Positions 24,402-33,359 of a stretch of DNA of 64,000 nt are shown here, piece after piece. Below the pieces are notes generated by a model. That model saw nothing but the letters and a program-made list of their open reading frames with translations, searched no databases and was not told the origin of the DNA. Origin of the DNA: Clostridiaceae bacterium. GTDB lineage: Bacteria; Bacillota; Clostridia; Oscillospirales; Acutalibacteraceae. Location: the NCBI GenBank assembly GCA_016287385.1, contig JAEEWM010000013.1, positions 1 through 64,000 on the forward strand, given 5' to 3'. Position 1 is the first letter of the stretch. Every line of letters starts with the position of its first letter. The translations under genes were made by a program, and so were the position numbers.

Positions 24402-24650
24402 AAAAAAGCCGCTACATAGAAACACCACTAAGCGAGACAACTACCTCGCTTAAAAAAGTGTGTCTATGTAACGGCTCTTGTTAGGATCCGGGAACACTGT
24501 CTTGCATCCCGCCCGTGTTCCAGAGGCAAAAGGGATGTGTGCGGTAATTTAATCAGCTTACCGCAGCATTAGCAGGCTAACGCCGGCAATATGTATATGT
24601 GACACCGATATTCAGTTTTCGTGACATTTCGCACAAGGCAAATTGTCACA
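24402..24650 (-). ncRNA. Structured leader RNA ending in an attenuator-like terminator
   Basis: The expected transcript start is near 24650. Seen on the minus strand: TGCGGTAA/TTACCGCA (24565-24558/24547-24540); two interleaved stems, CATCCC/GGGATG (24537-24532/24510-24505) and GGAACAC/GTGTTCC (24521-24515/24497-24491), which are either a pseudoknot or alternatives; and a long hairpin 24475-24408 (GCCG, ACATAGA and AAGCGAG pairings) followed by six T. The last is a Rho-independent terminator inside the leader of the mobilisation operon. No RNA family was recognised. Confidence 0.65.
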
Positions 24651-24656
24651 AATAAC

Positions 24657-24685
24657 ATTATAACGAACATTTGTTCGTTTGTCAA
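24657..24685 (-). promoter_or_regulatory. Consensus promoter with LexA (SOS) box in the spacer
   Basis: Minus-strand TTGACA (24685-24680), 17-bp spacer and TATAAT (24662-24657), a full consensus. The spacer holds CGAACATTTGTTCG (24664-24677), a perfect match to the Gram-positive LexA/DinR pattern CGAAC-N4-GTTCG. LexA bound there would block RNA polymerase. It reads into the leader and the mobilisation genes. Confidence 0.85.
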
Positions 24686-24723
24686 GTAAAAAAGCAACAT
24701 TTGCCAAATTACATATTTCAATA

Positions 24724-24752
24724 TTGTCAAAACTTAAGTTTTATGATACAAT
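24724..24752 (+). promoter_or_regulatory. Promoter and operator of the TetR-fusion gene
   Basis: TTGTCA (24724-24729), 17-bp spacer, TACAAT (24747-24752). The spacer contains the 14-bp perfect palindrome AAAACTTAAGTTTT (24729-24742), the expected place for a TetR-type autorepressor. Confidence 0.7.
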
Positions 24753-24789
24753 GATATCAGCTTAAATTCGCATACGAGGGGGCGAGCGG

Positions 24790-25497
24790 TTGAAGAATTT
24801 GACAAAAGAACTGATTAAAGAAACATTTATATCTCTTCTTGAGCGGAAACCGCTTACACAGATCACCGTAAAAATGATTGTGGAGGAATGTGGCATCAAC
24901 CGCAATTCTTTTTATTATCATTATCAGGATCTCCCTACTCTTATAGAAGAAATGATTCGCGAAGAGGCAGATGAAATCATAAATAAATATCCCACCATAG
25001 AATCCGCCGAAGCCGCTCTTTTCGCGGCAACGGATTTTGCATCAAAAAACAAGAAAGCAATTCTTCACATAAAGCGCTGGTACAATGCTTTTTATTTGGG
25101 ACTTCAAACCTACACGGCAGGTGTAACACAGGCGGCAGGCGGCGCAAATGAACTTAAAGCCGGCGCAGCGAGCCTAAAAGGCGGCAGCGCAAAACTTTCA
25201 GCCGGAGCAGATAAACTCTATAACGGAATTTTAACAATGAAAAACGGGACTCCTGCGCTGGTTGACGGAGTTACTGAGCTTCGTGACGGTTCTATGAAAC
25301 TGTCCGGCGGTCTTAAAGAATTCAATGAGAAGGGCGTTCAAAAACTCATCGGCGTCGTAAACGGAAATCTTACGGGCCTTATCGAACGCTTGAAAGCAAC
25401 GGTAAAGGTTTCTAAAAACTATAAGAGCTTTGCCGGACTCCCTGATGGTATGGATGGACAGGTGAAATTTATTTATCGCACAGGCGAGATTGAATAA
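24790..25497 (+). pseudogene. TetR regulator fused in frame to a heptad-repeat transporter fragment
   Basis: 235 codons from a TTG start (GAGGGGG upstream). Residues 1-95 are a TetR N-terminus with HTH (ITVKMIVEECGINRNSFYYHY) cut inside the ligand domain at about KKAILHI. From about residue 110 the sequence switches to repeats such as AGGANELKAGAASLKGG, typical of the YhgE/Pip and MMPL-type export proteins, ending DGMDGQVKFIYRTGEIE. A deletion joining a tetR gene to its neighbouring transporter gene best explains it. The DNA-binding half may still work; the transporter part cannot. Confidence 0.75.
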
Positions 25498-25501
25498 CAG
25501 A

Positions 25502-25624
25502 TTATGGAACTTAAACGGAGTTTGGCTTATGGCAAGCGTTTCGGCTGTCGCCAGCGGTATCTTGACGCTGCTCCTTGCAAAAACATTAAATATGAGCGAT
25601 ACCCATATTATTAAAAAGCATTAA
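25502..25624 (+). pseudogene. C-terminal remnant of a membrane transporter (possibly MATE)
   Basis: An open frame of 40 codons without a start, encoding NGVWLMASVSAVASGILTLL and then a short polar end. One membrane helix preceded by NGVW resembles the last helix of MATE-type efflux pumps. It lies directly after the TetR fusion, so it is part of the same decayed stretch. Confidence 0.45.
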
Positions 25625-25634
25625 AACAATTTAT

Positions 25635-25663
25635 TTGCTATTTTTTTAATACCAGTCTATAAT
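25635..25663 (+). promoter_or_regulatory. Promoter of the M28 peptidase gene
   Basis: TTGCTA (25635-25640), 17-bp spacer, TATAAT (25658-25663). RBS GGAGAG follows 17 bp later. Confidence 0.7.
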
Positions 25664-25691
25664 TAACCATGTAATATAAGGAGAGAAACTA

Positions 25692-26870
25692 ATGAAAAAA
25701 ATAATTGCCGCAGTTTTAACCGTAGTTGTTTTAACTGTATTTGCATCCTGCGGAGAACTTTATGATAGTTCTTCGAATCCGGAAGAAGAGATAAAAAATT
25801 CTTTAATATCCGCGCTTACTTCCAAAGTTGACAGAGGAAATTTAAACAGTTATGATTTTAGTGCCGCCGCCTTTCAATACCTTACTTATATAGGCGAGAA
25901 TTTTAAGGACAGAAATATGGGCAAAGAAGACCACGATAAAACTGCCGATTGGATAGTTACCGAGTTAAAAAAAGGCGGTTACAACGAGGAACAAATAGTA
26001 TTACAAAAGTTCACTTACAGCGATTATGACGATAAAGAACAAAGCGGAGCAAATATTGTGCTTACAGTCGAAGGTGAAGACGACTCGCACAGGATAATAG
26101 CGGGTGCACATTATGACGGTGACGGAATAGGCGACAACGGTTCAGGTATTGCATTGCTTTTGGCAAATGCCGTGGGACTTGCTAAAATTAAGCCGCATTT
26201 CACTATAACATATATTTTCTTTGATGCGGAAGAGTGCGGATGTAAGGGCAGTAATTATTATGCGGAAAACATGAGCGAAGAAGAGGTAAAATCAACAATC
26301 TATATGATAAATATTGACTCATTGGCGTTTGGTGATTATTGCAATATTTACGGCGGAGACCTAAACAACTTAATTGATGAATATACAAAACCGAGTAAAA
26401 CAGACGGATATAAATTTGCGGCAAAAACAGCCGAAAGCATAGGCTTTAATGTGATGAGAACCGCCGATTTAGACGGATATTATGAGAAGCATAAAAAAGG
26501 TCCCGAAATTAAGATAAAAACCTTGTACACAAATCCATGGACTTTTGAAAATCAATCGCCTGTCAATTATTCTGTGCCTTCACCTGCGACACTTGCCGCC
26601 AGCGACCACACGGGCTTTATGGACAGGTGCATAGAATACATATATTTTGAGGCGACAAACTGGTTTGCAGAGGGTGAAAACGATGATGTTACCGCCACGT
26701 CTTATACCGGTTATGTTGAGACAATCGATTATTCAATCGGTGCGCACGGTATGTTTATGAATACAGAATACGATACATGGGAGTTGCTTAACAAGTATTT
26801 CCCCGGTAGAGCCGAGGAGCATTATAAAATCTATTCGCCCTTGCTTTCGTCTTTGATTATGGTAAGTTAA
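25692..26870 (+). CDS. M28-family zinc peptidase, lipoprotein
   Basis: 392 residues. A lipoprotein signal ends at FASC (Cys19). The M28 metal and catalytic set is visible: HYDG (His, Asp) near 138, DNGSG near 149-153, the EE pair in FFDAEECG near 180, an Asp in NIDSL, and a late His in ASDHTGF near 303. It is probably an exported aminopeptidase or related hydrolase. It has its own promoter and is followed by a 13-bp inverted repeat. Confidence 0.88.
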   Translation: MKKIIAAVLTVVVLTVFASCGELYDSSSNPEEEIKNSLISALTSKVDRGNLNSYDFSAAAFQYLTYIGENFKDRNMGKEDHDKTADWIVTELKKGGYNEEQIVLQKFTYSDYDDKEQSGANIVLTVEGEDDSHRIIAGAHYDGDGIGDNGSGIALLLANAVGLAKIKPHFTITYIFFDAEECGCKGSNYYAENMSEEEVKSTIYMINIDSLAFGDYCNIYGGDLNNLIDEYTKPSKTDGYKFAAKTAESIGFNVMRTADLDGYYEKHKKGPEIKIKTLYTNPWTFENQSPVNYSVPSPATLAASDHTGFMDRCIEYIYFEATNWFAEGENDDVTATSYTGYVETIDYSIGAHGMFMNTEYDTWELLNKYFPGRAEEHYKIYSPLLSSLIMVS

Positions 26871-26871
26871 T

Positions 26872-26904
26872 TTAATCTGGCGAGAGTTGAACTCGCCAGA
26901 TTAA
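26872..26904 (+). terminator. Strong hairpin after the peptidase gene
   Basis: A perfect 13-bp stem (26872-26884/26892-26904) with a 7-nt loop. No T tract follows, so termination is uncertain. Confidence 0.55.
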
Positions 26905-27022
26905 GCCAAATTGTAGTAAAAATACGCCCGATCGGCAAATGCCTGATATAAAAAATTTTTAATTTGATGTAACGAATTGCATTTTTTCGGCTTTAATGTA
27001 CAGACGAATGAAAGGAGGAGAT

Positions 27023-27220
27023 ATGACTATGCAGTCTTTGGAAAAAATATATCGCGAACACGCACAGACTGTGTACCGTTATCTCCTCTCAAGGACCGGT
27101 AATCCCGATCTCTCGGAAGAACTCACGCAGGAGACGTTTTATCTTGCCGTAAAGGGTGAAATTAAACCCGAAATAGAGGCAGGCCCCAAGAAAATCATTA
27201 CAGTTTATGCTGAATTTTAA
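27023..27220 (+). pseudogene. Truncated ECF-type sigma factor
   Basis: 65 codons from the ATG at 27023 (AAAGGAGG just upstream). Residues 1-45 match sigma region 2 (EKIYREHAQTVYRYLL, SEELTQETFYLA), then the frame runs into unrelated GEIKPEIEAGPKK and stops. Region 4 is absent. It is a stub left by deletion, not a working sigma factor. Confidence 0.75.
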
Positions 27221-27251
27221 TATTCGGCTTTAAAATGCAGGAGGTTATTTT

Positions 27252-29005
<1,754 letters not shown>

Positions 29006-29008
29006 AAT

Positions 29009-29845
29009 ATGCTTGTAAACTTAAATGATGTGCTTAAAAAAGCACAAAAGGAACATTATGCGGTAGGTCTTTTCAATACTACCGATTCCGATATGTTAGA
29101 GGCTGTAATAGCAGCCGCAGAAGAGATGAAATCTCCCGTAATTCTCGGCACAGCGGAAGTTTTACTGCCTTACGGCGAATTAAAGCTTATTGCTCCCTCA
29201 ATTATTGCGGCGGCAAAAAGAGCTACAGTTCCGGTTGTTGTTCACTATGACCACGGCCTTACATTTGAAAGATGTATGGAAGCGTTGCAGCTCGGCTTTA
29301 CAAGTATTATGTTTGACGGCTCGGCAGGGGACTCGGACAAAAACATTGCCGATACTAAAGAGGTTGTCCGTATAGCTCATTCTATGGGTGCTACTGTTGA
29401 GGGTGAAATCGGTCATGTAGGCGAAGCGGCAAACTGCGATAACGCTACAAGCGACCGCTATACAACTGTAAAAGAAGCTAAAGATTTTCTTGAGGCTACA
29501 GGTGTTGACGCTCTTGCTATTGCTATCGGCACGGCACACGGCGCATATAAAGCAAAGCCCTGCCTTGATATTAACAGATTAAAAGAAATCAGAGCAAATG
29601 TTGACACACCGCTGGTTCTTCACGGCGGTTCGGGACTTTCGGATGACGATTTCAAGAACACAATTAAAGAGGGTATTGCCAAAGTTAACATCTTTACCGA
29701 CCTTTGTGTTGCCGGTGAAAATGCGGTCAAAAAGGCAATAGCCGAAAATAAGGGTTATCTTGAAATGAGAAACGAAAAGGTTGAGGCTATTAAAGCGGCA
29801 GTAAAGACCAAAATGCAACTTTTCGGTTCACAGAACAAGGCGTAA
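29009..29845 (+). CDS. Class II ketose-bisphosphate aldolase
   Basis: 278 residues. Zn-dependent class II aldolase fold: NTTDSDMLEAVIAAAEE, the VVHYDHG motif (Asp and His), GEIGHVG, IGTAHG and LHGGSG phosphate-binding motifs, and AKVNIFTD. It cleaves a phosphorylated ketose to dihydroxyacetone phosphate and an aldehyde. It lies 3 bp after the isomerase gene, so it probably acts on the kinase product. Confidence 0.9.
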   Translation: MLVNLNDVLKKAQKEHYAVGLFNTTDSDMLEAVIAAAEEMKSPVILGTAEVLLPYGELKLIAPSIIAAAKRATVPVVVHYDHGLTFERCMEALQLGFTSIMFDGSAGDSDKNIADTKEVVRIAHSMGATVEGEIGHVGEAANCDNATSDRYTTVKEAKDFLEATGVDALAIAIGTAHGAYKAKPCLDINRLKEIRANVDTPLVLHGGSGLSDDDFKNTIKEGIAKVNIFTDLCVAGENAVKKAIAENKGYLEMRNEKVEAIKAAVKTKMQLFGSQNKA

Positions 29846-29852
29846 TATAGTC

Positions 29853-30680
29853 ATGGCTGCTTTGTATTTATCAGATACGGAGTGCATTTATAAAACGGTG
29901 GGCAAAAAAGAACTGAAACTTTCTTTTTTGCCCCCTACTGTTAAAATGTATAATTACGCTCCGCTTTATTTTTTAATTCCCGGCGGAGGCTGGCATTCGG
30001 CAGACCGCCAGAGTATGATTAACTTTTCAAATATTTCCGTTGAAATACTGCGAAAAAACGGGTTTGCCGTTGCATCAATAGAATACCGCACAGTTGGTGA
30101 AGAGACTTTTGTTTTCGATACGCTTGAAGACTGTTTCGACGCACTCGGCTACATGTTCGAGCATAGCGAGGAATTCGGCATTGATGTTAAAAGGATAGTA
30201 ACATCAGGTCATTCTGCAGGGGGACACCTTGCTTTGATGTTAGCCTATGCAGACGGAAATATCTTTTCAAACCGTTATGATTTTAAAGGTAAAGGAATAA
30301 AACCGTCTGCTGTGGCGGCACTTTCGCCTGCAACGGTTTTTCATACCGAAGGGTATCCTAAAACAATAGGCTTCGGGATAGATTATCTGTTTTCGGACCC
30401 CTCCTGTTTGGATGACAGAAAAAAAGCCGGCCCGATGGAATATGTTAATTCTTTGACACCGCCTACGATTTTGTTTGCAGGCGGTGCAGACCCGATAGTT
30501 TTTGCCAATTCGTCCGAAATTTTATATGAAAAACTCAAAAAGGCGAATGTTAAGGCAAAACTGGTTTTATCCCATAATGCAGGGCATTGTTTTGAAAAAC
30601 TGATGCCTGACAGCGAGCCTTCAGTATCATTTGAAGAGACACAAAAAATACTTGCGGATTTTGTTTTGGAAAATCTGTAA
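29853..30680 (+). CDS. Alpha/beta-hydrolase, carbohydrate esterase-like
   Basis: 275 residues. Oxyanion motif PGGGWHSADRQ, nucleophile elbow SGHSAGGHL (Ser near 114), and a late Asp/His pair (GADPIVF, NAGHCFEK). No signal peptide. This resembles BD-FAE/acetylxylan-esterase-like enzymes. It is cotranscribed with the sugar catabolism genes (7-bp gap) and may remove acyl groups from imported sugars (inference). Confidence 0.82.
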   Translation: MAALYLSDTECIYKTVGKKELKLSFLPPTVKMYNYAPLYFLIPGGGWHSADRQSMINFSNISVEILRKNGFAVASIEYRTVGEETFVFDTLEDCFDALGYMFEHSEEFGIDVKRIVTSGHSAGGHLALMLAYADGNIFSNRYDFKGKGIKPSAVAALSPATVFHTEGYPKTIGFGIDYLFSDPSCLDDRKKAGPMEYVNSLTPPTILFAGGADPIVFANSSEILYEKLKKANVKAKLVLSHNAGHCFEKLMPDSEPSVSFEETQKILADFVLENL

Positions 30681-30738
30681 TAAAGGAAGATAAATTGTGA
30701 TTAGCACAGTCAAAATTATTTTATGGAGATATGACTAA

Positions 30739-31584
30739 ATGAAAAGAATACTATGCTTTATACTTGCATTTGTTGCGGTAACTTTCACTGCCTGTAACAA
30801 AAACACGCCTGAAAGCGGCAAGTTACCGCAATCGGCGTATCTGATAGACAATAAAATTATTGACGAGGTATGTGTCGCACTCGAAAAAAGCGGACTTCAA
30901 AACACGAGTGTTTATAAAGAATGGGTGAAAGAATTTTCCGACACTTCGGCTAAAAAAACAGAATTGCCGCAGCAATGGACTAAACTCTCCGACCTTAAAG
31001 GGGATACTTTTGCGTGCGCAGATTATTGGGAGAAAACTCATAACTATTCGGATGCGAATTGTAGAATGACGGCAATGCTTTTAATGGGTGATTTGATAAA
31101 GGTCGATAACCCCGAAAAAGAGTATAACGGCACCTATCTTATGATGGATGTTGATGCGATAGAAAACGAAGCAAAATACAGTATGATTAAGGATAGGTAT
31201 TATGAATTCACGACCCTTTTCGGTGAGACCGCAATTCCTGATATCGGACTGGTAAACGCCCTGCCGCAAAACTGGGAAAAGCACGGAATTCATTTTGACG
31301 CGGAAAACATATCTTTGATAAGCGTTGTAATGGAAGATACTATGAGCCCGACCGCTTTTGTCGGTCACACCGGGTTACTGATAGACGAAGGTGATCATCT
31401 TTTATTTGTTGAAAAATTGGCGTTTGAGCAACCGTATCAAGCAACAAAATTCAATAATATTAACGAACTTGTTGATATGCTTTCTTCACGACCTGAATAT
31501 GCCGCAGAGGACGGAAAAGCACCGAGTGTTATTTGCTGCAATAATGAAGTTATAGGGCAAGTTGAAATGAACAATAAAGAGTAG
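30739..31584 (+). CDS. DUF4300 lipoprotein
   Basis: 281 residues. A lipoprotein signal ends at FTAC (Cys19). The rest fits DUF4300: WTKLSDLKGDTFACADYW, a CRMTAMLLMGDLI segment, and HTGLLIDEGDHLLFVEKLAFEQPYQ with conserved His and Asp residues. Function unknown. Separate from the sugar operon by 58 bp, with its own RBS (GGAGATATG). Confidence 0.82.
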   Translation: MKRILCFILAFVAVTFTACNKNTPESGKLPQSAYLIDNKIIDEVCVALEKSGLQNTSVYKEWVKEFSDTSAKKTELPQQWTKLSDLKGDTFACADYWEKTHNYSDANCRMTAMLLMGDLIKVDNPEKEYNGTYLMMDVDAIENEAKYSMIKDRYYEFTTLFGETAIPDIGLVNALPQNWEKHGIHFDAENISLISVVMEDTMSPTAFVGHTGLLIDEGDHLLFVEKLAFEQPYQATKFNNINELVDMLSSRPEYAAEDGKAPSVICCNNEVIGQVEMNNKE

Positions 31585-31729
31585 AGATATTTTTATTGTG
31601 ATAAGCAATTAGATATATTTATGCTAATCAAATGAATAAAAACGAAAAATACATAGCATACACAAGAGCATTGAGTGAATTGTACATATTAGAGTAAAAA
31701 CAAATATGTTGCAATATGTTATAGTGTTT

Positions 31730-31755
31730 AGCGGAGCCGTGTAAGCGGCTCCGCT
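31730..31755. terminator. Hairpin between the DUF4300 and DUF6809 genes
   Basis: A 10-bp GC-rich stem (31730-31739/31746-31755), with TTTAATGTTATT following on the plus strand. It lies between two convergent genes and probably terminates the plus-strand operon. Confidence 0.65.
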
Positions 31756-31761
31756 TTAATG

Positions 31762-32022
31762 TTATTGGGCTGATTCTGTTAGCAACCATACTGCCAGATC
31801 GAAACCGAATTTGAACGCCGCCGTTTCGGAGACGGAGTTCATTTCATTTGCTGCTGCGTAGTATTTCTCGAATAGTTTGGCTTGTTCAGGGTTAAGAGTT
31901 GCTTCGAGTTTTTCACGGTTGCTTCCTACAAGGCGAAGCAAGTTCTTGTATTCCTTATTGCCTTCAACGAACTGTTCGACCGGACGGATATTGCCGTACC
32001 AAAGGTTTTCAAGAGCCGTCAT
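31762..32022 (-). CDS. DUF6809-like small protein
   Basis: 86 residues from the ATG at 32022 (GAGGTGG 8 nt upstream). All helical, with an N-terminal LENLWYGNIRPVE motif typical of small proteins found beside TnpV in clostridial mobile elements. It overlaps the tnpV 3' end by 4 bp. Function unknown. Confidence 0.7.
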   Translation of the reverse strand: MTALENLWYGNIRPVEQFVEGNKEYKNLLRLVGSNREKLEATLNPEQAKLFEKYYAAANEMNSVSETAAFKFGFDLAVWLLTESAQ

Positions 32023-32399
32023 GCGAACACCACCTCGCTTTTCACGATCTCTTCGGCGCGGCCCCTGATGGAATTCATACGGCACACCCATTCCAACTGG
32101 TCGGCAGCTTTGAGCTGTTCGGTTACGCCTTCGGCTTGCTTCATTTGATCAACAAGCTGAGCAAACATATCCTCCGCCTGACGGTCAATATCTTCAATAT
32201 GCTCTTTCAATTTGCCAGAAAGCATAAGCCCAGAATATGTAACTCTCTTATGGTTACGCAGATAATCGTGATACATCATCCCGAATCTGCCGACCTTTGG
32301 TGCCTCCGGTGCGGCAAGGCAGGGATAATAGTAATCGCCCACCAATTCATATTTCAGCCCGGTTTTTTCGTCAATAATATACTTTTCTGATTCTTTCAT
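32019..32399 (-). CDS. tnpV: TnpV family transposon-encoded protein
   Basis: 126 residues from the ATG at 32399 (GGAGG 9 nt upstream). The middle matches the TnpV family of Tn4451-like elements: GLKYELVGDYYYPCL, the HDYLRNHKRVTYSGLML segment, LKEHIEDIDRQAEDM. It is accessory to transposition in name only; its role is not known. The gene sits just inside the right copy of the 21-bp inverted repeat. Confidence 0.82.
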   Translation of the reverse strand: MKESEKYIIDEKTGLKYELVGDYYYPCLAAPEAPKVGRFGMMYHDYLRNHKRVTYSGLMLSGKLKEHIEDIDRQAEDMFAQLVDQMKQAEGVTEQLKAADQLEWVCRMNSIRGRAEEIVKSEVVFA

Positions 32400-32506
32400 A
32401 ATCTGAAACCTCCAAAATTTCTTTGTTTTTTTTGTTTCAGACAAGCCGAATAGTTGTTTCAGTCGGTTTTCAGAATGTGTATCTCTGCCGGATTTCATAA
32501 TAAAAT

Positions 32507-32527
32507 TCACTTGCGTTATGAACACTC
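32507..32527 (-). repeat. 21-bp inverted repeat, right copy
   Basis: Exact reverse complement of 20109-20129, about 110 bp upstream of the tnpV start. Confidence 0.85.
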
Positions 32528-32534
32528 CGACCAG

Positions 32535-32573
32535 AAAAGACTCATCTTTTGTCTACCAAAAGATGAGTCTTTT
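32535..32573. repeat. Hairpin cap A of fishbone unit A
   Basis: A perfect 17-bp stem (32535-32551/32557-32573) with loop TCTAC, A-rich before and T-rich after. Its core CATCTTTTG-TCTAC-CAAAAGATG is identical in cap B (32977-33013), while the outer pairs differ in a base-paired manner (T-A in A, G-C in B). Confidence 0.85.
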
Positions 32574-32756
32574 CAACTAAATCCGTCCTTGCGGACGGGA
32601 TAAATCGCCCTAACGGGCGGTGAAATCACTTCGTGGTGAAATCCGCACTTCGTGCGGGTGAAGGGACGGATTTAATTTCACCGAAGTCGCAGACTTCGAT
32701 TTCACCTGAGGGGCGTAGTCCGAAGATTTCACCGCGGCATAGCCGCGAGTTCACTT
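32574..32756. repeat. Fishbone palindromic array A
   Basis: A row of short hairpins: CCGTCC/GGACGG at 32583-32598, CGCCC/GGGCG at 32606-32619, CAC/GTG at 32627-32635, CCGCAC/GTGCGG at 32643-32657, CGAAGTC/GACTTCG at 32682-32698, and CGCGGC/GCCGCG near 32733-32747. Spacers on the left read GTGAAAT and on the right ATTTCAC, so the two halves can pair across the centre with the hairpins as side branches. Not coding. Confidence 0.75.
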
Positions 32757-32761
32757 TTTTA

Positions 32762-32790
32762 TTGACATTTTCCGCAGAAGTGGGTATATT
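32762..32790 (+). promoter_or_regulatory. Strong promoter inside the fishbone region
   Basis: TTGACA (32762-32767), 17-bp spacer, TATATT (32785-32790). It fires into a structured stretch with no gene. Confidence 0.8.
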
Positions 32791-32796
32791 ATGTTT

Positions 32797-32875
32797 AGAA
32801 GACATATTACCAAGGGGCTTTGACCCCACTACGGCTATTAGTTTAGCTGACGGTAGTTTGTCTTCTTTTATTTTG
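32797..32875 (+). ncRNA. Candidate small RNA, three-way junction with terminator
   Basis: It starts at the expected +1. The closing stem AGAAGACA (32797-32804)/TGTCTTCT (32859-32866) encloses hairpin GGGG/CCCC (32814-32827) and hairpin ACTAC/GTAGT (32828-32857) with inner GCTA/TAGC. TTTATTTT follows the closing stem, as in a terminator. A 10-codon frame from the ATG at 32791 is probably fortuitous. No family recognised. Confidence 0.6.
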
Positions 32876-32919
32876 CCAATATTATATATTGTTGCTACTA
32901 TTGTATCGTTGCAAAACGT

Positions 32920-32970
32920 GTATCATTTTGGCTGACTTACTACGGTTTACGTATCATTATGGCGGACTTA
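32920..32970 (+). repeat. Two 20-bp direct repeats with 31-bp period
   Basis: GTATCATTTTGGCTGACTTA (32920-32939) and the same with two changes (32951-32970). They lie between the small RNA and hairpin cap B and may be protein binding sites. Confidence 0.75.
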
Positions 32971-32976
32971 TACACC

Positions 32977-33013
32977 AAAAACGCATCTTTTGTCTACCAA
33001 AAGATGCGTTTTT
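32977..33013. repeat. Hairpin cap B of fishbone unit B
   Basis: A 16-bp perfect stem (32977-32992/32998-33013) with the same TCTAC loop and inner stem as cap A. It would also end plus-strand transcripts that read past the small RNA. Confidence 0.85.
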
Positions 33014-33195
33014 TGAACGATGTGTTCCATCTTCGCGGAACGTGATGCACACTTCGTGCGTGATGTATCCTTTGGACGTGATGTTTGCCTTCGGCAAGTG
33101 AAAAGGAACGCATCACATCACTGATTGCGTAGCAATCTACATCATTTCGGCAAAGCCGATACATCATCAGGCGCAACGCGCCGGCATCATTGATT
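33014..33195. repeat. Fishbone palindromic array B
   Basis: Hairpins GTTCC/GGAAC (33024-33041), GCAC/GTGC (33047-33059), TCC/GGA (33068-33076), TTGCC/GGCAA (33085-33097), GATTGC/GCAATC (33123-33137), TCGGC/GCCGA (33147-33159), GGCGC/GCGCC (33170-33182). Left spacers read GTGATGT, right spacers ACATCAT, which are complementary. Same design as array A with unrelated stem sequences. Confidence 0.75.
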
Positions 33196-33294
33196 TTTCT
33201 TTTTCTTTGCATAATGATATTATCATTTCACATTACCGATTAACTCCGCTGCGGTAAGCTTTCCAAACGAATATCAAAAACTCAAAAATAAGTA

Positions 33295-33322
33295 TTGATT
33301 TTAGTAAAAAAACCTGTATAAT
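33295..33322 (+). promoter_or_regulatory. Promoter of the lipoprotein gene at 33360
   Basis: TTGATT (33295-33300), 16-bp spacer, TATAAT (33317-33322); RBS AAGGAGA follows. Confidence 0.8.
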
Positions 33323-33359
33323 TAGACTTTGTAATACTTTATGGTAAGGAGAATCTATT

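Noticed and set aside
24408-24475. T-box leader for the TetR-fusion gene
   Set aside because: The T run follows the hairpin only on the minus strand, no T-box sequence was seen, and the plus-strand gene has its own promoter downstream.
24402-24650. Group II intron boundary (a GTGTGCGG string near 24537)
   Set aside because: No domain V-like hairpin or intron-encoded reverse transcriptase is nearby.
31762-32399. Prophage remnant
   Set aside because: TnpV and DUF6809-like proteins fit mobilizable transposons; no phage structural or lysis gene is present.
32574-33195. CRISPR array
   Set aside because: The repeated parts are short hairpins of differing sequence; there are no equal repeats with unique spacers and no cas genes.
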